Source: Seohaeicola zhoushanensis (GTDB lineage: Bacteria > Pseudomonadota > Alphaproteobacteria > Rhodobacterales > Rhodobacteraceae). From it: a DNA stretch of 64,000 nt. Made by a program: the position numbers and the translations under genes. The stretch covers positions 1-64,000 of the forward strand of contig NZ_BNCJ01000012.1 of the NCBI RefSeq assembly GCF_014656415.1, given 5' to 3'. This document shows positions 1 through 7,850 of the stretch, piece after piece (position 1 is the first letter of the stretch; the number at the start of each line of letters is the position of its first letter). The notes below the pieces were generated by a model. That model did not search any database. It was not told where the DNA came from and was given only the letters and a program-made list of their open reading frames with translations.

Positions 1-237
1 TGGCCTCCTTGCCTCAAAATTAGCGAAGAAGGCGTCCACGATACACGGGGCTATTCAAATCACTGTCCGGCCGACATGGCCAGGATCGACGAGGCGCTGA
101 AGACCGCGACGCTCGCCGAGGCCGATATGGCCAAGGTCAAGGAACTGCGCGCCAAGGGAGAGGAAGAGCACAAGGCCGGCAACCACGCGGCCTCGGTGCA
201 GACGCTGGGCGAGGCGCTGAAGCTGCTCGGGCTCTAG
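1..237 (+). CDS. C-terminal part of a small hypothetical protein (5' end outside window)
   Basis: The frame is open from the first base to the stop TAG at 235-237 and gives a 78-residue C-terminal segment. It starts with a Cys-Leu-Lys-rich stretch and an HCPADMARIDEALK segment, then becomes a charged amphipathic helix rich in Ala, Glu and Lys. An internal ATG at 76 would give a 53-residue protein, but it has no convincing ribosome binding site. The reading frame upstream also looks coding, with two cysteines and a tyrosine-rich turn, so I treat this as a truncated gene. I do not recognise the family. A small periplasmic protein is possible but cannot be shown without the N terminus. Confidence 0.55.
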   Translation, partial: WPPCLKISEEGVHDTRGYSNHCPADMARIDEALKTATLAEADMAKVKELRAKGEEEHKAGNHAASVQTLGEALKLLGL

Positions 238-448
238 GCCGGCGCGGCAGGCCCTTGTGAAACGGCATCGGCCCCTTGCCGGGCAATCTGTCGCGCCAGC
301 GCCACAGCTTGCCGGAGAGGGGCCGGTTGCCGTTCAATTGTCTCTATTCGCGTAACAATAGACCAAATTTGGCCATAGTTCTGGGTCATGGCCATGAGAC
401 CAAGCGACAACGATGCAATGGCGCATCAAGGAGCCGGTCGACCTACTC

Positions 449-1357
449 ATGCCCACGAACTACACCGATCAGTTCTTTTCCATCGACCCCTTCGACCCGC
501 CCCCCTCGGGATCGGTGCTGAACTTTACCCTGCGCACCATGACCGACCAGGACAACGACGGTGACGTGGGCACGTCGGGCAACGACAAGATCGACGGGAG
601 CGACATCGTCGGGACCTACAACGGCGACAAGCTCAAGCTGCGGTTGCCGGACGGGTCGGTGCAGACGATCACCGGGGTGACCTTCTACCTGGCCAATGGT
701 CAGAAGGTCTTCACGCCCAAGGACGGTTCGGTGCTGCAGAACGGCTCCAAGCTCATCAGTGCGAGCTGGGTCAAGCAGGACACCTTCATGGAGGTGGGCG
801 ACCTGGGGCCGCCGTGCTTCCTGCGGGGCACGCGGATCCGCACCCGGACCGGGCTGCGCGCGATCGAGACGCTGGGCGAGGGCGAACGGGTCTGGACCAA
901 GGGCGGCGGCTGGCAGCGGATCCTCTGGGTCGGTCATCGCGCGGCGGCGGGCCAGCGGGACAACGCGCCGGTGCGGGTGGCAGCGGGGGCGCTGGGCAAC
1001 CGGGCGGACGTGCGGGTCAGCCCGCAGCACCGGGTGCTGCTGACCGGCTGGCGGGCCGAGCTGCATTTCGGCGAGTCCGAGATCCTGGTCGCCGCGCATC
1101 ACCTGGTGGGGACGGATGACCGCATCCATCGCGACCCGCGGCCGGTGGCGGAGTATTACCACCTGCTGCTGGACGGGCATTTCATCCTCGATGCCGAGGG
1201 GCTGCTGTCCGAGAGCTTCGATCCAGGCGGCGATTTCGCGCGGCAGGATCCGGTGGTTCAGGCGGAGCTGGCGGGACGGTTCCCGCATCTCTTCGCTGAC
1301 CGTTCCGAGACCGTGCGGCCGGTGGTGCGGGGCGGCTGTGCAGCGGTGCTGGCCTAG
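449..1357 (+). CDS. Hint-domain (Hint_2) protein
   Basis: This 302-residue protein has a glycine/aspartate-rich N-terminal half and a C-terminal Hint domain of the Hint_2 type common in Roseobacter-group bacteria. The N-terminal region (about 35-60) has Asp-rich segments such as DQDNDGDVG, reminiscent of calcium-binding secreted proteins. The Hint domain starts near Cys123 (CFLRGTRIRTRTG), continues with a WVGHR strand, and carries the conserved VSPQHRVLL segment. Hint folds are known for self-cleavage, but activity is not demonstrated for most Hint_2 proteins. I chose the ATG at 449 because MPTNYTDQFF is the usual family start and AAGGAG lies about 15 bases upstream. An in-frame ATG at 413 is the alternative. 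The protein has no classical signal peptide. Confidence 0.8.
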   Translation: MPTNYTDQFFSIDPFDPPPSGSVLNFTLRTMTDQDNDGDVGTSGNDKIDGSDIVGTYNGDKLKLRLPDGSVQTITGVTFYLANGQKVFTPKDGSVLQNGSKLISASWVKQDTFMEVGDLGPPCFLRGTRIRTRTGLRAIETLGEGERVWTKGGGWQRILWVGHRAAAGQRDNAPVRVAAGALGNRADVRVSPQHRVLLTGWRAELHFGESEILVAAHHLVGTDDRIHRDPRPVAEYYHLLLDGHFILDAEGLLSESFDPGGDFARQDPVVQAELAGRFPHLFADRSETVRPVVRGGCAAVLA

Positions 1358-1395
1358 GTGATCCAACGGGACGCGGCGCGCCCCGTTGGCGGTGT

Positions 1396-1539
1396 TCAGA
1401 ACAGCCCGTCGTCGCCGTTCTCTTCCTCGGCGATCTTGTCCGCCGCGACGGCCGCGCCGGCACCCACGATGGGGCCGCAGGCGGAAAGGCCGGTCACGCC
1501 GGCAAGCAGGGCGAGGGCAATCCAGGTCTTCCAGGTCAT
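1396..1539 (-). CDS. Small lipoprotein
   Basis: This is a 47-residue open frame too short for routine gene calls. The start follows a good AGGAGA site. The N terminus (MTWKTWIALALLAGVTG) is a short charged and hydrophobic signal. It ends in a lipobox, Leu18-Ser-Ala-Cys21, so the mature peptide would start with lipidated Cys21. The mature part is about 26 residues, glycine/alanine-rich and then acidic (DKIAEEENGDD). It resembles entericidin-like or other tiny outer-membrane lipoproteins in layout only. The lipobox and ribosome binding site are visible in the sequence, whereas the role is unknown. It is transcribed away from the following small membrane protein gene. Confidence 0.7.
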   Translation of the reverse strand: MTWKTWIALALLAGVTGLSACGPIVGAGAAVAADKIAEEENGDDGLF

Positions 1540-1673
1540 GATGGTTCTCCTTTCCTTTGGAGAGCCAACCCCGCGACCCGGCCGGCGGTTCCCTGCCGGA
1601 GCGGGCGGCGGCGGGGAACGGCCGAGGGCGCGGCGCGTTGGGGTGGTGCAACCACATCAAGGGGAGATCCGTC

Positions 1674-1889
1674 ATGCGGCACTGGCTCAGTCATTTCATC
1701 ACAGCGCTTGCCGTGCTCTGCCTCGCCGGGGCGGCACTGGTGGGGGCGCTGGCGCTTGGCTTCTATTATTGGGGGGCGGTGCTGCTGGCCGGTGCCATCG
1801 GCGCGGCGCTGGGGCTGCCGGTCGGCTGGACGGTGACCCGCGCGATCCGGCGCAACGATCCCAACTGGCCGGCGCGACGCCCGGCTTGA
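1674..1889 (+). CDS. Small two-helix membrane protein
   Basis: The product has 71 residues. The start at 1674 follows GGGGAGA. Two hydrophobic segments (about residues 8-30 and 34-52) are separated by a short tyrosine/glycine turn, followed by a basic tail with arginines and prolines that should be cytoplasmic. The same frame is open further upstream, but that extension is low-complexity and lacks a start signal. It resembles, in size and helix pattern, the next gene, which suggests related small inner-membrane proteins. Nothing in the sequence gives a function. Confidence 0.6.
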   Translation: MRHWLSHFITALAVLCLAGAALVGALALGFYYWGAVLLAGAIGAALGLPVGWTVTRAIRRNDPNWPARRPA

Positions 1890-1919
1890 TCGGGGCGCGG
1901 GCCAGGGTTAGGCAGGGCC

Positions 1920-2093
1920 ATGCTGGCCCTGATCCTTCACCTTTTCATCGGCTCGACCCTGGCGGGGGTGCTGATCGTCGTGGCCCTGGTGGCCGGCTTC
2001 GCCTCGGGCTGGGTTCTGGGCGGATGCGTCGTGGCGGGGCTGATCCTGGGCTTTCCGGTGGCCCGAATCCTGGCGCGCATCCTGCAGGAATGA
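1920..2093 (+). CDS. Small membrane protein of the type mis-named 'CTP synthetase' in Rhodobacterales
   Basis: This 57-residue hydrophobic protein begins MLALILHLFIGSTLAGV and has two predicted membrane helices, ending in a short basic/amide tail (ARILQE). The LILHxFIGSTLxGV opening matches a family of about 60-residue Rhodobacterales membrane proteins that many databases wrongly label CTP synthetase. No CTP synthetase domain is present. It starts 30 bases after the preceding small membrane protein and may be cotranscribed with it. The ribosome binding site is weak. Function unknown. Confidence 0.6.
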   Translation: MLALILHLFIGSTLAGVLIVVALVAGFASGWVLGGCVVAGLILGFPVARILARILQE

Positions 2094-2840
2094 GGTGTCC
2101 CAGCTAGGACGCTTTTCAAGTCATTGAAATTCCGTCATTTATTCCGAGTGACCTTTTTCGCCCCGGTTTTTTCCCGCCGCAAGACCCTGCCCGCAAACCC
2201 ATAATCGCCTTATCCCCCGGTTATCCCGATCTTGCCCACAGAGTGATCCCCCGGAATCTGCAATCGCGCCACGGATTAGCGATTGTGCGACACGGGCGGG
2301 CTTGCAAAGCTTTACCTGTCGCCGGGGGTTTTCGGACCCGAGGCGAGGCGCAGGGCCTCTCGGGGCGCGCGGATCGGGGCCAGTCCTTGGACACGGGCCG
2401 ATCAGGCGGACCGGGGAAACACGTCGGATATCTGGGTCTCGAACCCGCGCTTTCCGGCAGGTTTCAGACGGGTCGTGCGGGCTGCTTCGGCCCTGGCCGG
2501 GGTGGCAGCGGGGGCTCCTCGGACCCTCGTTTGGGCACGTCGCCCTCTGGGGGGAGACGGTTCAGGAAGGCGTCAGGCGATGCATAGGACCGCGTCCGAG
2601 CACCTGGCGCCTTTTCCTTTTCCAGCCTCGGGAATCGTCCAGCCACCGGAAACGGGAAACCCGGCTGCCATCGGCAACCGGGTCCCTTCAGCGTAGGCTG
2701 ATGCATCCGCGTCCATGCACCTGTAGGCCCTGCATACAGGGCGTGCGGCGAATTTTCAACGATATATGGAGGGGGCGATCAGGCAAATCACCAGATATGC
2801 GCTGTTGCGCCACATCTGGGGGTTTTGACCCTTTCAGCCG
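2094..2840. other. Intergenic region of about 750 bases without a convincing gene
   Basis: Open frames are present here because of GC richness, but their translations are rich in Arg, Ser, Gly and Pro and lack any domain-like pattern, so I call none. The left part (2150-2240) is pyrimidine-rich and contains TTATCCCCC, TTATCCCGA and TTGCCCACA, weak DnaA-box-like words. The right part contains short inverted repeats, for example around 2662-2684 and 2726-2746. A hairpin with a T run closes the region at 2791-2826. A non-coding transcript on the + strand is possible but unproven. Confidence 0.4.
2791..2826. terminator. Hairpin between the non-coding region and the 2841 gene
   Basis: CCAGAT (2791-2796) pairs with ATCTGG (2814-2819), with an inner GCGC/GCGC pair around a TGTT loop. 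On the + strand it is followed by GGGGTTTT. It also lies about 20 bases downstream of the stop of the minus-strand gene at 2841, so it may end transcription in either direction. Confidence 0.45.
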
Positions 2841-3041
2841 TCAGGCGGCTTCGAGATCGGGGCCGGCCCGGTCGCGGTTCTGGCTGGCGAGGACCACCAG
2901 CACCAGCATGAGGGCGAAGCCGCCCCAGCATCCCGCGACATACCAGCCCAGGGCGGACCAGAGCCCGGCACCGTGGGCGGCGAGACCGTATACGCCCCCC
3001 ATGAGGCCGGTCGCCAGCGACGCCATAAGATAGCCTGTCAT
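2841..3041 (-). CDS. Small two-helix membrane protein
   Basis: The 66-residue product starts MTGYLMASLATGLMGG and contains two hydrophobic segments (about 5-22 and 28-52), followed by an Asn-Arg-Asp-Arg tail. The start is preceded by AGGGAGCAGGGA, a plausible ribosome binding site. The gene lies downstream of, and in the same direction as, the alpha/beta hydrolase, but over 100 bases separate them. The family is not recognised. It could be an assembly or stress-related small inner-membrane protein, but nothing in the sequence decides that. Confidence 0.6.
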   Translation of the reverse strand: MTGYLMASLATGLMGGVYGLAAHGAGLWSALGWYVAGCWGGFALMLVLVVLASQNRDRAGPDLEAA

Positions 3042-3155
3042 TGTTTTTCCCTGCTCCCTTTTGCTGCAGAGTAGCCGAAGTCTCGCGCAAAATCTTGTCT
3101 TAATTTTGTCAAGACTCCCGGAGGTTGCATCCGGGACGCGGCGAATCTCCTGCGA

Positions 3156-3914
3156 TCAGGCGTCGAGGAAGGTGCGCACCGCCGCCTCGAATTCGCGCGG
3201 GCGGTCGGCGTGCAGCCAATGGCCGGCACCGGGAATGCGGGCGAAGCGCGGGCGCAGGAAACGCGCGCGGATGATCTCGCGGTGTTCAGGGCGGACATAG
3301 TTCGACTCGGCCCCGGTCAGGAACAGCGTGGGGCCGTCCCATGTCGCCTCGGTCTCGGGGAAGGTCATGATCGCCGGCATGTTGCGTTCGAGCGCTTCCA
3401 GGTTGAGCTTCCAGCGCTTGCCCGTGAGGTCGAGCGACTGGGTGAAGAAGCTTTGCAGGGCGCGTTCCACGCCCTGCGCCGCCAGCTGCGCCTCGGCGTC
3501 CGAGCGGCGGGTGATGGCGGAGAGATCGACCGCGCGCATGGCCTGGATGTAGGGCAACTGGGTGTGGCTGTAAGCCACCGGCGCGATATCGGCGACGACC
3601 AGGCGGCGCAGGTTGCCGGGCTGGCTGAGCGCCATCATCATGGAGGCCTTGCCGCCCATGGAGTGGCCGAGCAGGTCGGCCGGGCGGCCGAGGTCGGCCA
3701 TCACCTCGGCGAGGTCGGCGGCCATCTCGGGGTAGGTGTGGGACCCGGTCCAGGCACTGTCGCCGTGGTTGCGCATGTCGACGGCGATCACCTGCCGGGT
3801 ATCGGACAGGCGGCGCGCGATCACGCCCCAGTTGCGGCCCGAGCCGAAGAGGCCGTGGGCGATGACAAGGGGCGGTTTCTCGGTCTCGGTGCCGTGGACG
3901 ATGCGGTTCAGCAT
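3156..3914 (-). CDS. Alpha/beta-fold hydrolase (YbfF-type esterase)
   Basis: This is a 252-residue alpha/beta hydrolase. It shows the HGLFGSGRNW oxyanion region near residue 20, the nucleophile elbow GHSMGG with Ser85, and the C-terminal histidine in GAGHWLH (about residue 232). The VDMRNHGDS strand is typical of the small YbfF/abhydrolase-1 esterases. Family members hydrolyse short acyl or thioester substrates, and the true substrate is not visible. I start at the ATG at 3914 (MLNRIVHG) because the family begins at this point. An upstream in-frame start would add 14 residues. Cytoplasmic, with no signal peptide. Confidence 0.85.
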   Translation of the reverse strand: MLNRIVHGTETEKPPLVIAHGLFGSGRNWGVIARRLSDTRQVIAVDMRNHGDSAWTGSHTYPEMAADLAEVMADLGRPADLLGHSMGGKASMMMALSQPGNLRRLVVADIAPVAYSHTQLPYIQAMRAVDLSAITRRSDAEAQLAAQGVERALQSFFTQSLDLTGKRWKLNLEALERNMPAIMTFPETEATWDGPTLFLTGAESNYVRPEHREIIRARFLRPRFARIPGAGHWLHADRPREFEAAVRTFLDA

Positions 3915-4007
3915 GTCCTGCTGATAGCGAATGCGGGGTTCTGCTGCCAGCCCCATTGAGGCGGCGGGGCGGGGCGGCTAGATTGCGCCGCGCAAGGAGA
4001 CCCGACC

Positions 4008-4376
4008 GTGAGCAATTCCCTGGACGCCCAGACCGACGAGATCCGCCAGCTGATGCGCCAGAAGCTCGGCGTGCGGGGGCGCGACTTTCCGACCGCCCTG
4101 GCGCGGGCGAAGCGGCGGCTGCCCAAGGCGCTTCGGAAAGAGGGGCAGATGCTGGCGGCGGCGCTGCCGATGGCGGATCACCCCAAGCTGGGGCAGACGC
4201 TGGACCGGGCGCGTCTGGACCGGGCCGCCGGGGCGCTGCGCGAGCATCTCGGTGCCATCGACCTGGCCGAGGGGCGGAAGGCGCTGCTGTTCAGCATCCT
4301 CGGCTCGGTCGCCTTCAACCTTCTGCTGGTGATGGTGCTGATCGTGGTGGTGCTGCGCTGGCAAGGGGCCGTCTGA
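4008..4376 (+). CDS. Hypothetical protein with one C-terminal membrane anchor
   Basis: The 122-residue product starts with GTG after AAGGAGA. Residues 1-95 are charged and helical (repeated Arg, Lys, Asp, Leu), and residues 95-117 form one strongly hydrophobic helix followed by WQGAV. This layout is that of a cytoplasmic domain held on the inner membrane by its C terminus. The 3' end overlaps the convergent DUF817 gene by 62 bases, unusually long for two genuine genes, but both frames look coding. No family recognised. Confidence 0.6.
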   Translation: MSNSLDAQTDEIRQLMRQKLGVRGRDFPTALARAKRRLPKALRKEGQMLAAALPMADHPKLGQTLDRARLDRAAGALREHLGAIDLAEGRKALLFSILGSVAFNLLLVMVLIVVVLRWQGAV

Positions 4377-5202
4377 GCAGCACGTCGCGGTATTCCAGCG
4401 AGACGGTGACGAAGCTGACGTAGAGCAGCAGGTACCACGACCCCATCTTCGAGATCCCGGCCCAGTGCTGGCCGTTGTTGCCGCCATAGACCCAGGTGCC
4501 TGTCCCGGTGCCGACGTTCTCGGCGATCCAGAGGAACAGGCTTGAGAGGACCGCCGCCAGCACCATGGGCATCCAGTAGGTGTGCTGGCCGATGGTGAAC
4601 CAGATCCGGGTGCGGGCGTAGAGCAAGGCCGTGGCGGCGAAGAGGCCGAGGCGGATGTCGGGCAGGAAGTGGTGGGCGAAGAAGTTGACGTAGATCCCGA
4701 CCGCCAGCAGCAGGGTTGTCCAGAAGGGCGGGTAGGGGGCAAAGCGCATGTCGAACAGGCGGATCACCCGCGCCATGTAGCTGCCGACGGCGGCATACAT
4801 GAAGCCCGAGAACAGCGGGATGCCGAAGAGCTTCAGCACCCCGGCCTCGGGATAGGCCCAGCTGCCGGCCGAGACCTTGAAGATCTCCATCGCGGTGCCG
4901 GTGAGGTGGAACAGCAGGATCACCCGCGCCTCGCGCCAGGTTTCCAGCTTGAAGACCAGGAAGAGCACCTGCAGCCCGACCGCCCAGACCACCAGCACGT
5001 CATAGCGCGCAAGGGCCCAGCCGGGCTGCCAGATGGCCTTTGTGCCGATGATGCCGGCCAGCAGGAGGATGCCGAACAGGCAGGCCCAGGCCTGCTTGAG
5101 GCCGAACATCACGAATTCGGCCAGCCAGAACGGCAGCCGCGCCCGCGCCCAGTCGCCTAATGCGCGTTCGAGGGAGCGGGTGCCGTTCGGGCCTGCTGTC
5201 AC
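4315..5202 (-). CDS. DUF817 family integral membrane protein
   Basis: This 295-residue protein has about seven to eight hydrophobic helices. Conserved-looking segments include [11 protein letters not shown] near the N terminus, [12 protein letters not shown] in the middle, [13 protein letters not shown], and [12 protein letters not shown] near the C terminus, all typical of DUF817 (YoaT-like) proteins, whose function is unknown. It starts with GTG and overlaps the glyA stop as GTGA (5199-5202). It is therefore translationally coupled to glyA and probably cotranscribed. The last 20 residues are Pro/Ser/Ala-rich and lie in the overlap with the convergent gene. Confidence 0.85.
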   Translation of the reverse strand: MTAGPNGTRSLERALGDWARARLPFWLAEFVMFGLKQAWACLFGILLLAGIIGTKAIWQPGWALARYDVLVVWAVGLQVLFLVFKLETWREARVILLFHLTGTAMEIFKVSAGSWAYPEAGVLKLFGIPLFSGFMYAAVGSYMARVIRLFDMRFAPYPPFWTTLLLAVGIYVNFFAHHFLPDIRLGLFAATALLYARTRIWFTIGQHTYWMPMVLAAVLSSLFLWIAENVGTGTGTWVYGGNNGQHWAGISKMGSWYLLLYVSFVTVSLEYRDVLLRRPLASAAPPRSAPSPAEG

Positions 5203-6494
5203 AGGCTCGGGTAGAGCGGGAAGCGGGCGCAGAGCGCCGCGACCTTGGCTTTCACCTGGGCCTCGACCTCGGCATTGCCGTCCTCGCCGTTGGCCGACAG
5301 GCCGTCGACGACCTCGACGATGAGCCGGGCGATCTCGCGGAATTCCTCTTCACCGAAGCCGCGGGTGGTGCCGGCGGGGGTGCCGAGGCGGATGCCGCTG
5401 GTCACGAAGGGCTTTTCCGGGTCGAAGGGAACGCCGTTCTTGTTGCAGGTGATATGGGCGCGGCCCAGCGCGGCCTCGGCGGCCTTGCCGGTCACCTTCT
5501 TCGGGCGCAGGTCGGCCAGCATCAGGTGGTTGTCGGTGCCGCCCGACACGATGTCGATGCCGCCCTTCATCAGCTCGTCGGCCATGGCCTGGGCGTTCTT
5601 GACGACCTGTGCGGCATAGGTCTTGAACTCGGGGCGCAGGGCCTCGCCGAAGGCGACGGCCTTGGCGGCGATCACATGCATCAGCGGGCCGCCCTGGAGG
5701 CCGGGGAAGACCGCCGAGTTGATTTTCTTGGCGATGTCCTCGTCATTGGTGAGGATCATGCCGCCACGGGGGCCGCGCAGCGACTTGTGGGTCGTGGTGG
5801 TGACGACATGGGCGTGCGGCAGCGGCGAGGGGTGCTGGCCACCGGCGACGAGGCCGGCGATATGGGCCATGTCGACCATCAGGTAGGCGCCGACCTCATC
5901 CGCGATCTTGCGGAAGGCGGCCCAGTCCCAGACGCGGGAATAGGCGGTGCCGCCGGCGACGATCAGCTTCGGTTTGTGTTCCAGCGCCTTCTCGCGGATC
6001 GACTCCATGTCGAGCAACTGGTCCTGGGCGCGCACGCCGTAGGAGACCACGTTGAACCACTTGCCCGACATGTTCACCGGCGAGCCGTGGGTGAGGTGGC
6101 CGCCCGAGTTCAGGTCGAGGCCCATGAAGGTCTCGCCGGGCTTGAGCAGGGCCAGGAACACGGCCTGGTTCATCTGCGAGCCCGAGTTCGGCTGGACGTT
6201 GGCGAAGTCGCAGCCGAAGAGCTGCTTGGCGCGCTCGATGGCCAGAGTCTCGGCCACGTCGACATACTGGCAGCCGCCGTAGTAGCGCTTGCCCGGGTAG
6301 CCCTCGGCATACTTGTTGGTCATCACCGAACCCTGCGCCTGCAGGACGGCGAGGCTCACGATGTTCTCGGAGGCAATCAGCTCGATCTCGTCGCGCTGGC
6401 GGCCGAGTTCGTTGGTGATGGCGCCGAAGATCTCGGGGTCGCGGCTGGAGAGGGCTTCGGTGAAAAAGCCGGCGTCACGGTGGGGCGCGTTCAT
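5199..6494 (-). CDS. glyA: Serine hydroxymethyltransferase
   Basis: The enzyme interconverts serine and glycine with tetrahydrofolate and supplies one-carbon units. It is 431 residues, the usual length. The [11 protein letters not shown] motif with the catalytic Glu and the PLP lysine in [14 protein letters not shown] are both intact. I chose the ATG at 6494 (MNAPHRD) because GGAGA sits just upstream. The longer frame would need a TTG start. It is followed by the overlapping DUF817 gene. A second, aberrant SHMT-like gene lies at 55.5 kb, so this copy is the housekeeping enzyme. Confidence 0.97.
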   Translation of the reverse strand: MNAPHRDAGFFTEALSSRDPEIFGAITNELGRQRDEIELIASENIVSLAVLQAQGSVMTNKYAEGYPGKRYYGGCQYVDVAETLAIERAKQLFGCDFANVQPNSGSQMNQAVFLALLKPGETFMGLDLNSGGHLTHGSPVNMSGKWFNVVSYGVRAQDQLLDMESIREKALEHKPKLIVAGGTAYSRVWDWAAFRKIADEVGAYLMVDMAHIAGLVAGGQHPSPLPHAHVVTTTTHKSLRGPRGGMILTNDEDIAKKINSAVFPGLQGGPLMHVIAAKAVAFGEALRPEFKTYAAQVVKNAQAMADELMKGGIDIVSGGTDNHLMLADLRPKKVTGKAAEAALGRAHITCNKNGVPFDPEKPFVTSGIRLGTPAGTTRGFGEEEFREIARLIVEVVDGLSANGEDGNAEVEAQVKAKVAALCARFPLYPSL

Positions 6495-6664
6495 ATCGGT
6501 CTCCGTCAAGGATGGGCTGCGCGGAATGCGGGTTTCCTAGAGGAAAGCGTCGGCGGGATAAAGCGGGGAAAGCGACGCGGAGCATGGGTTCTGCGGCAAG
6601 GCTGGCGTTGGCGGGAAAGGTATGCTTGTTTCGGAACGAGTTGCGCACTACCGGAAACGCCCGC

Positions 6665-7426
6665 ATGAGCCTGAAGATCGCCTTTCTGTCGAGCGACGCC
6701 CCGGTGGCGCTCTCCGCGCGGGACGCGCTTTCGGCGCGCTATGGCAATGTCGATCCGGCCGAGGCCGAGGTGATCGTGGCGCTGGGCGGCGATGGCTTCA
6801 TGCTGCGCACGCTGCACGCGACGCAGGACCTGGCGGCGCCGGTCTATGGCATGAACCGCGGCACCATCGGCTTCCTGATGAACGAATACCACGAGACAGA
6901 TCTGCTGGCCCGGCTGGAACAGGCCAAGGAAGAGGTGATTCACCCGCTGTCGATGCGGGCGATGGACCGCAAGGGGGTGATGCACCGGGCGCTGGCGATC
7001 AACGAGGTCTCGCTGCTGCGCGCCGGTCCGCAGGCGGCGCGGCTGCAGATCAGCATCGACGGCAAGGTGCGCCTGCCGGAACTGGTCTGCGACGGGGCGC
7101 TGGTGTCGACCCCGGCGGGCTCGACCGCCTACAACTATTCCGCGCATGGGCCGATCCTGCCGATCGGCGCGCAGGTGCTGGCGCTGACCGCCATCGCCGC
7201 CTTCCGTCCGCGCCGCTGGCAGGGCGCGCTGCTGCCGCTCTCTGCGGCGGTGCGCTTCGACGTGCTGGAGGCCGAGAAACGCCCGGTCATGGCCGACGCC
7301 GATTCGATCTCGTTCGAGGACATCGACTGGGTCGAGATCCGGCTGGACCCCACGGTCAGCCACTCGATCCTCTTCGACCCGGGCCACGGGCTGGAAGAGC
7401 GTCTGATTTCCGAGCAGTTCACCTAG
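6665..7426 (+). CDS. nadK: NAD kinase
   Basis: The product phosphorylates NAD to NADP. At 253 residues it is of normal length for the alphaproteobacterial enzyme. It has the LGGDG nucleotide motif near residue 40, the AINEVSL motif in the middle, and the STPAGSTAYNYSAHGP segment that forms the NAD-binding site. The start at 6665 (MSLKIAFLSSD) is set by the first beta strand, because the upstream frame is not family-like. It is divergent from glyA across 170 bases, so the two folate and NADP-related genes have separate promoters. A strong intrinsic terminator lies 170 bases downstream. Confidence 0.95.
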   Translation: MSLKIAFLSSDAPVALSARDALSARYGNVDPAEAEVIVALGGDGFMLRTLHATQDLAAPVYGMNRGTIGFLMNEYHETDLLARLEQAKEEVIHPLSMRAMDRKGVMHRALAINEVSLLRAGPQAARLQISIDGKVRLPELVCDGALVSTPAGSTAYNYSAHGPILPIGAQVLALTAIAAFRPRRWQGALLPLSAAVRFDVLEAEKRPVMADADSISFEDIDWVEIRLDPTVSHSILFDPGHGLEERLISEQFT

Positions 7427-7814
7427 GGTCAAGTCTTTGTGATCGCCCAAACCCGTACAGGGGCTGCGATTTGGAGCGAAATGTGGTCAAATGACTTCGT
7501 GGCGACGGGTTGAGTCTCGCCGTTGCCGAACTCCTCTGGTGCGTCCTCCGTGCCACTGTGGGTGGGGGTGACGATTCACAGTTTTTCCAGCGATGCGGGC
7601 GTGGGGCCGATGCCCCGCGCCCGTTTTGGCATGGGCGGATCCGACGAATTTCTGGAAAATCGACCCCGCAGACCAGGGATTTCATCTTCCTGTGATCCAA
7701 TTCACTTACCTCTGCCCGGGCCTGGGGCAAAAAGTACATGGCTGCATTATCAGCCTCCGGCACATGTTCCAATGCCGGTAATTCGAAGTAGCGATTGAGA
7801 TGTTTCCCTCGTCT
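7427..7814. other. Intergenic stretch with terminator-bounded 3' region after nadK
   Basis: No convincing protein gene is present. The first 170 bases lead to an intrinsic terminator (7596-7627). This part is either a long nadK 3' untranslated region or a small RNA, and it contains a pyrimidine-rich CTCCTCTGG/GTCCTCC stretch. From 7628 to 7814 I see nothing beyond AT-richer sequence. Confidence 0.35.
7596..7627 (+). terminator. Intrinsic terminator
   Basis: CGGGCG-T-GGGGC (7596-7607) pairs with GCCCC-G-CGCCCG (7612-7623) around a CGAT loop and is followed directly by TTTT. Stem, short loop and T run are all present, so this is a good rightward terminator serving nadK or a downstream small transcript. 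Confidence 0.8.
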
Positions 7815-7844
7815 GCTGGCGCGGAGCCCCAACTCCGCGCCAGC
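7815..7844 (-). terminator. Perfect hairpin after the acyl-CoA ligase
   Basis: GCTGGCGCGGAG (7815-7826) and CTCCGCGCCAGC (7833-7844) form a 12-base-pair stem with a 6-base loop, 6 bases beyond the stop codon of the minus-strand ligase gene. There is no T run, as is common in GC-rich Rhodobacterales. Confidence 0.65.
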
Positions 7845-7850
7845 AATTTC

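Noticed and set aside
2200-2245. DnaA-box-like words TTATCCCCC, TTATCCCGA, TTGCCCACA as a replication origin
   Set aside because: None matches the 9-base consensus TTATCCACA exactly, the best has 7 of 9, and no AT-rich unwinding element or origin-type genes are near.
2380-2460. T-loop-like GGGTTCGAGACCC on the minus strand as a tRNA
   Set aside because: The arm does not pair as a 5-base T stem, and no matching acceptor, D or anticodon arms were found around it.
2302-3033. Long open frame of about 240 codons through the intergenic region
   Set aside because: The translation is Arg/Ser/Pro-rich without any domain pattern, overlaps the gene at 2841-3041 on the other strand and has no start signal, so it is a GC-rich chance frame.
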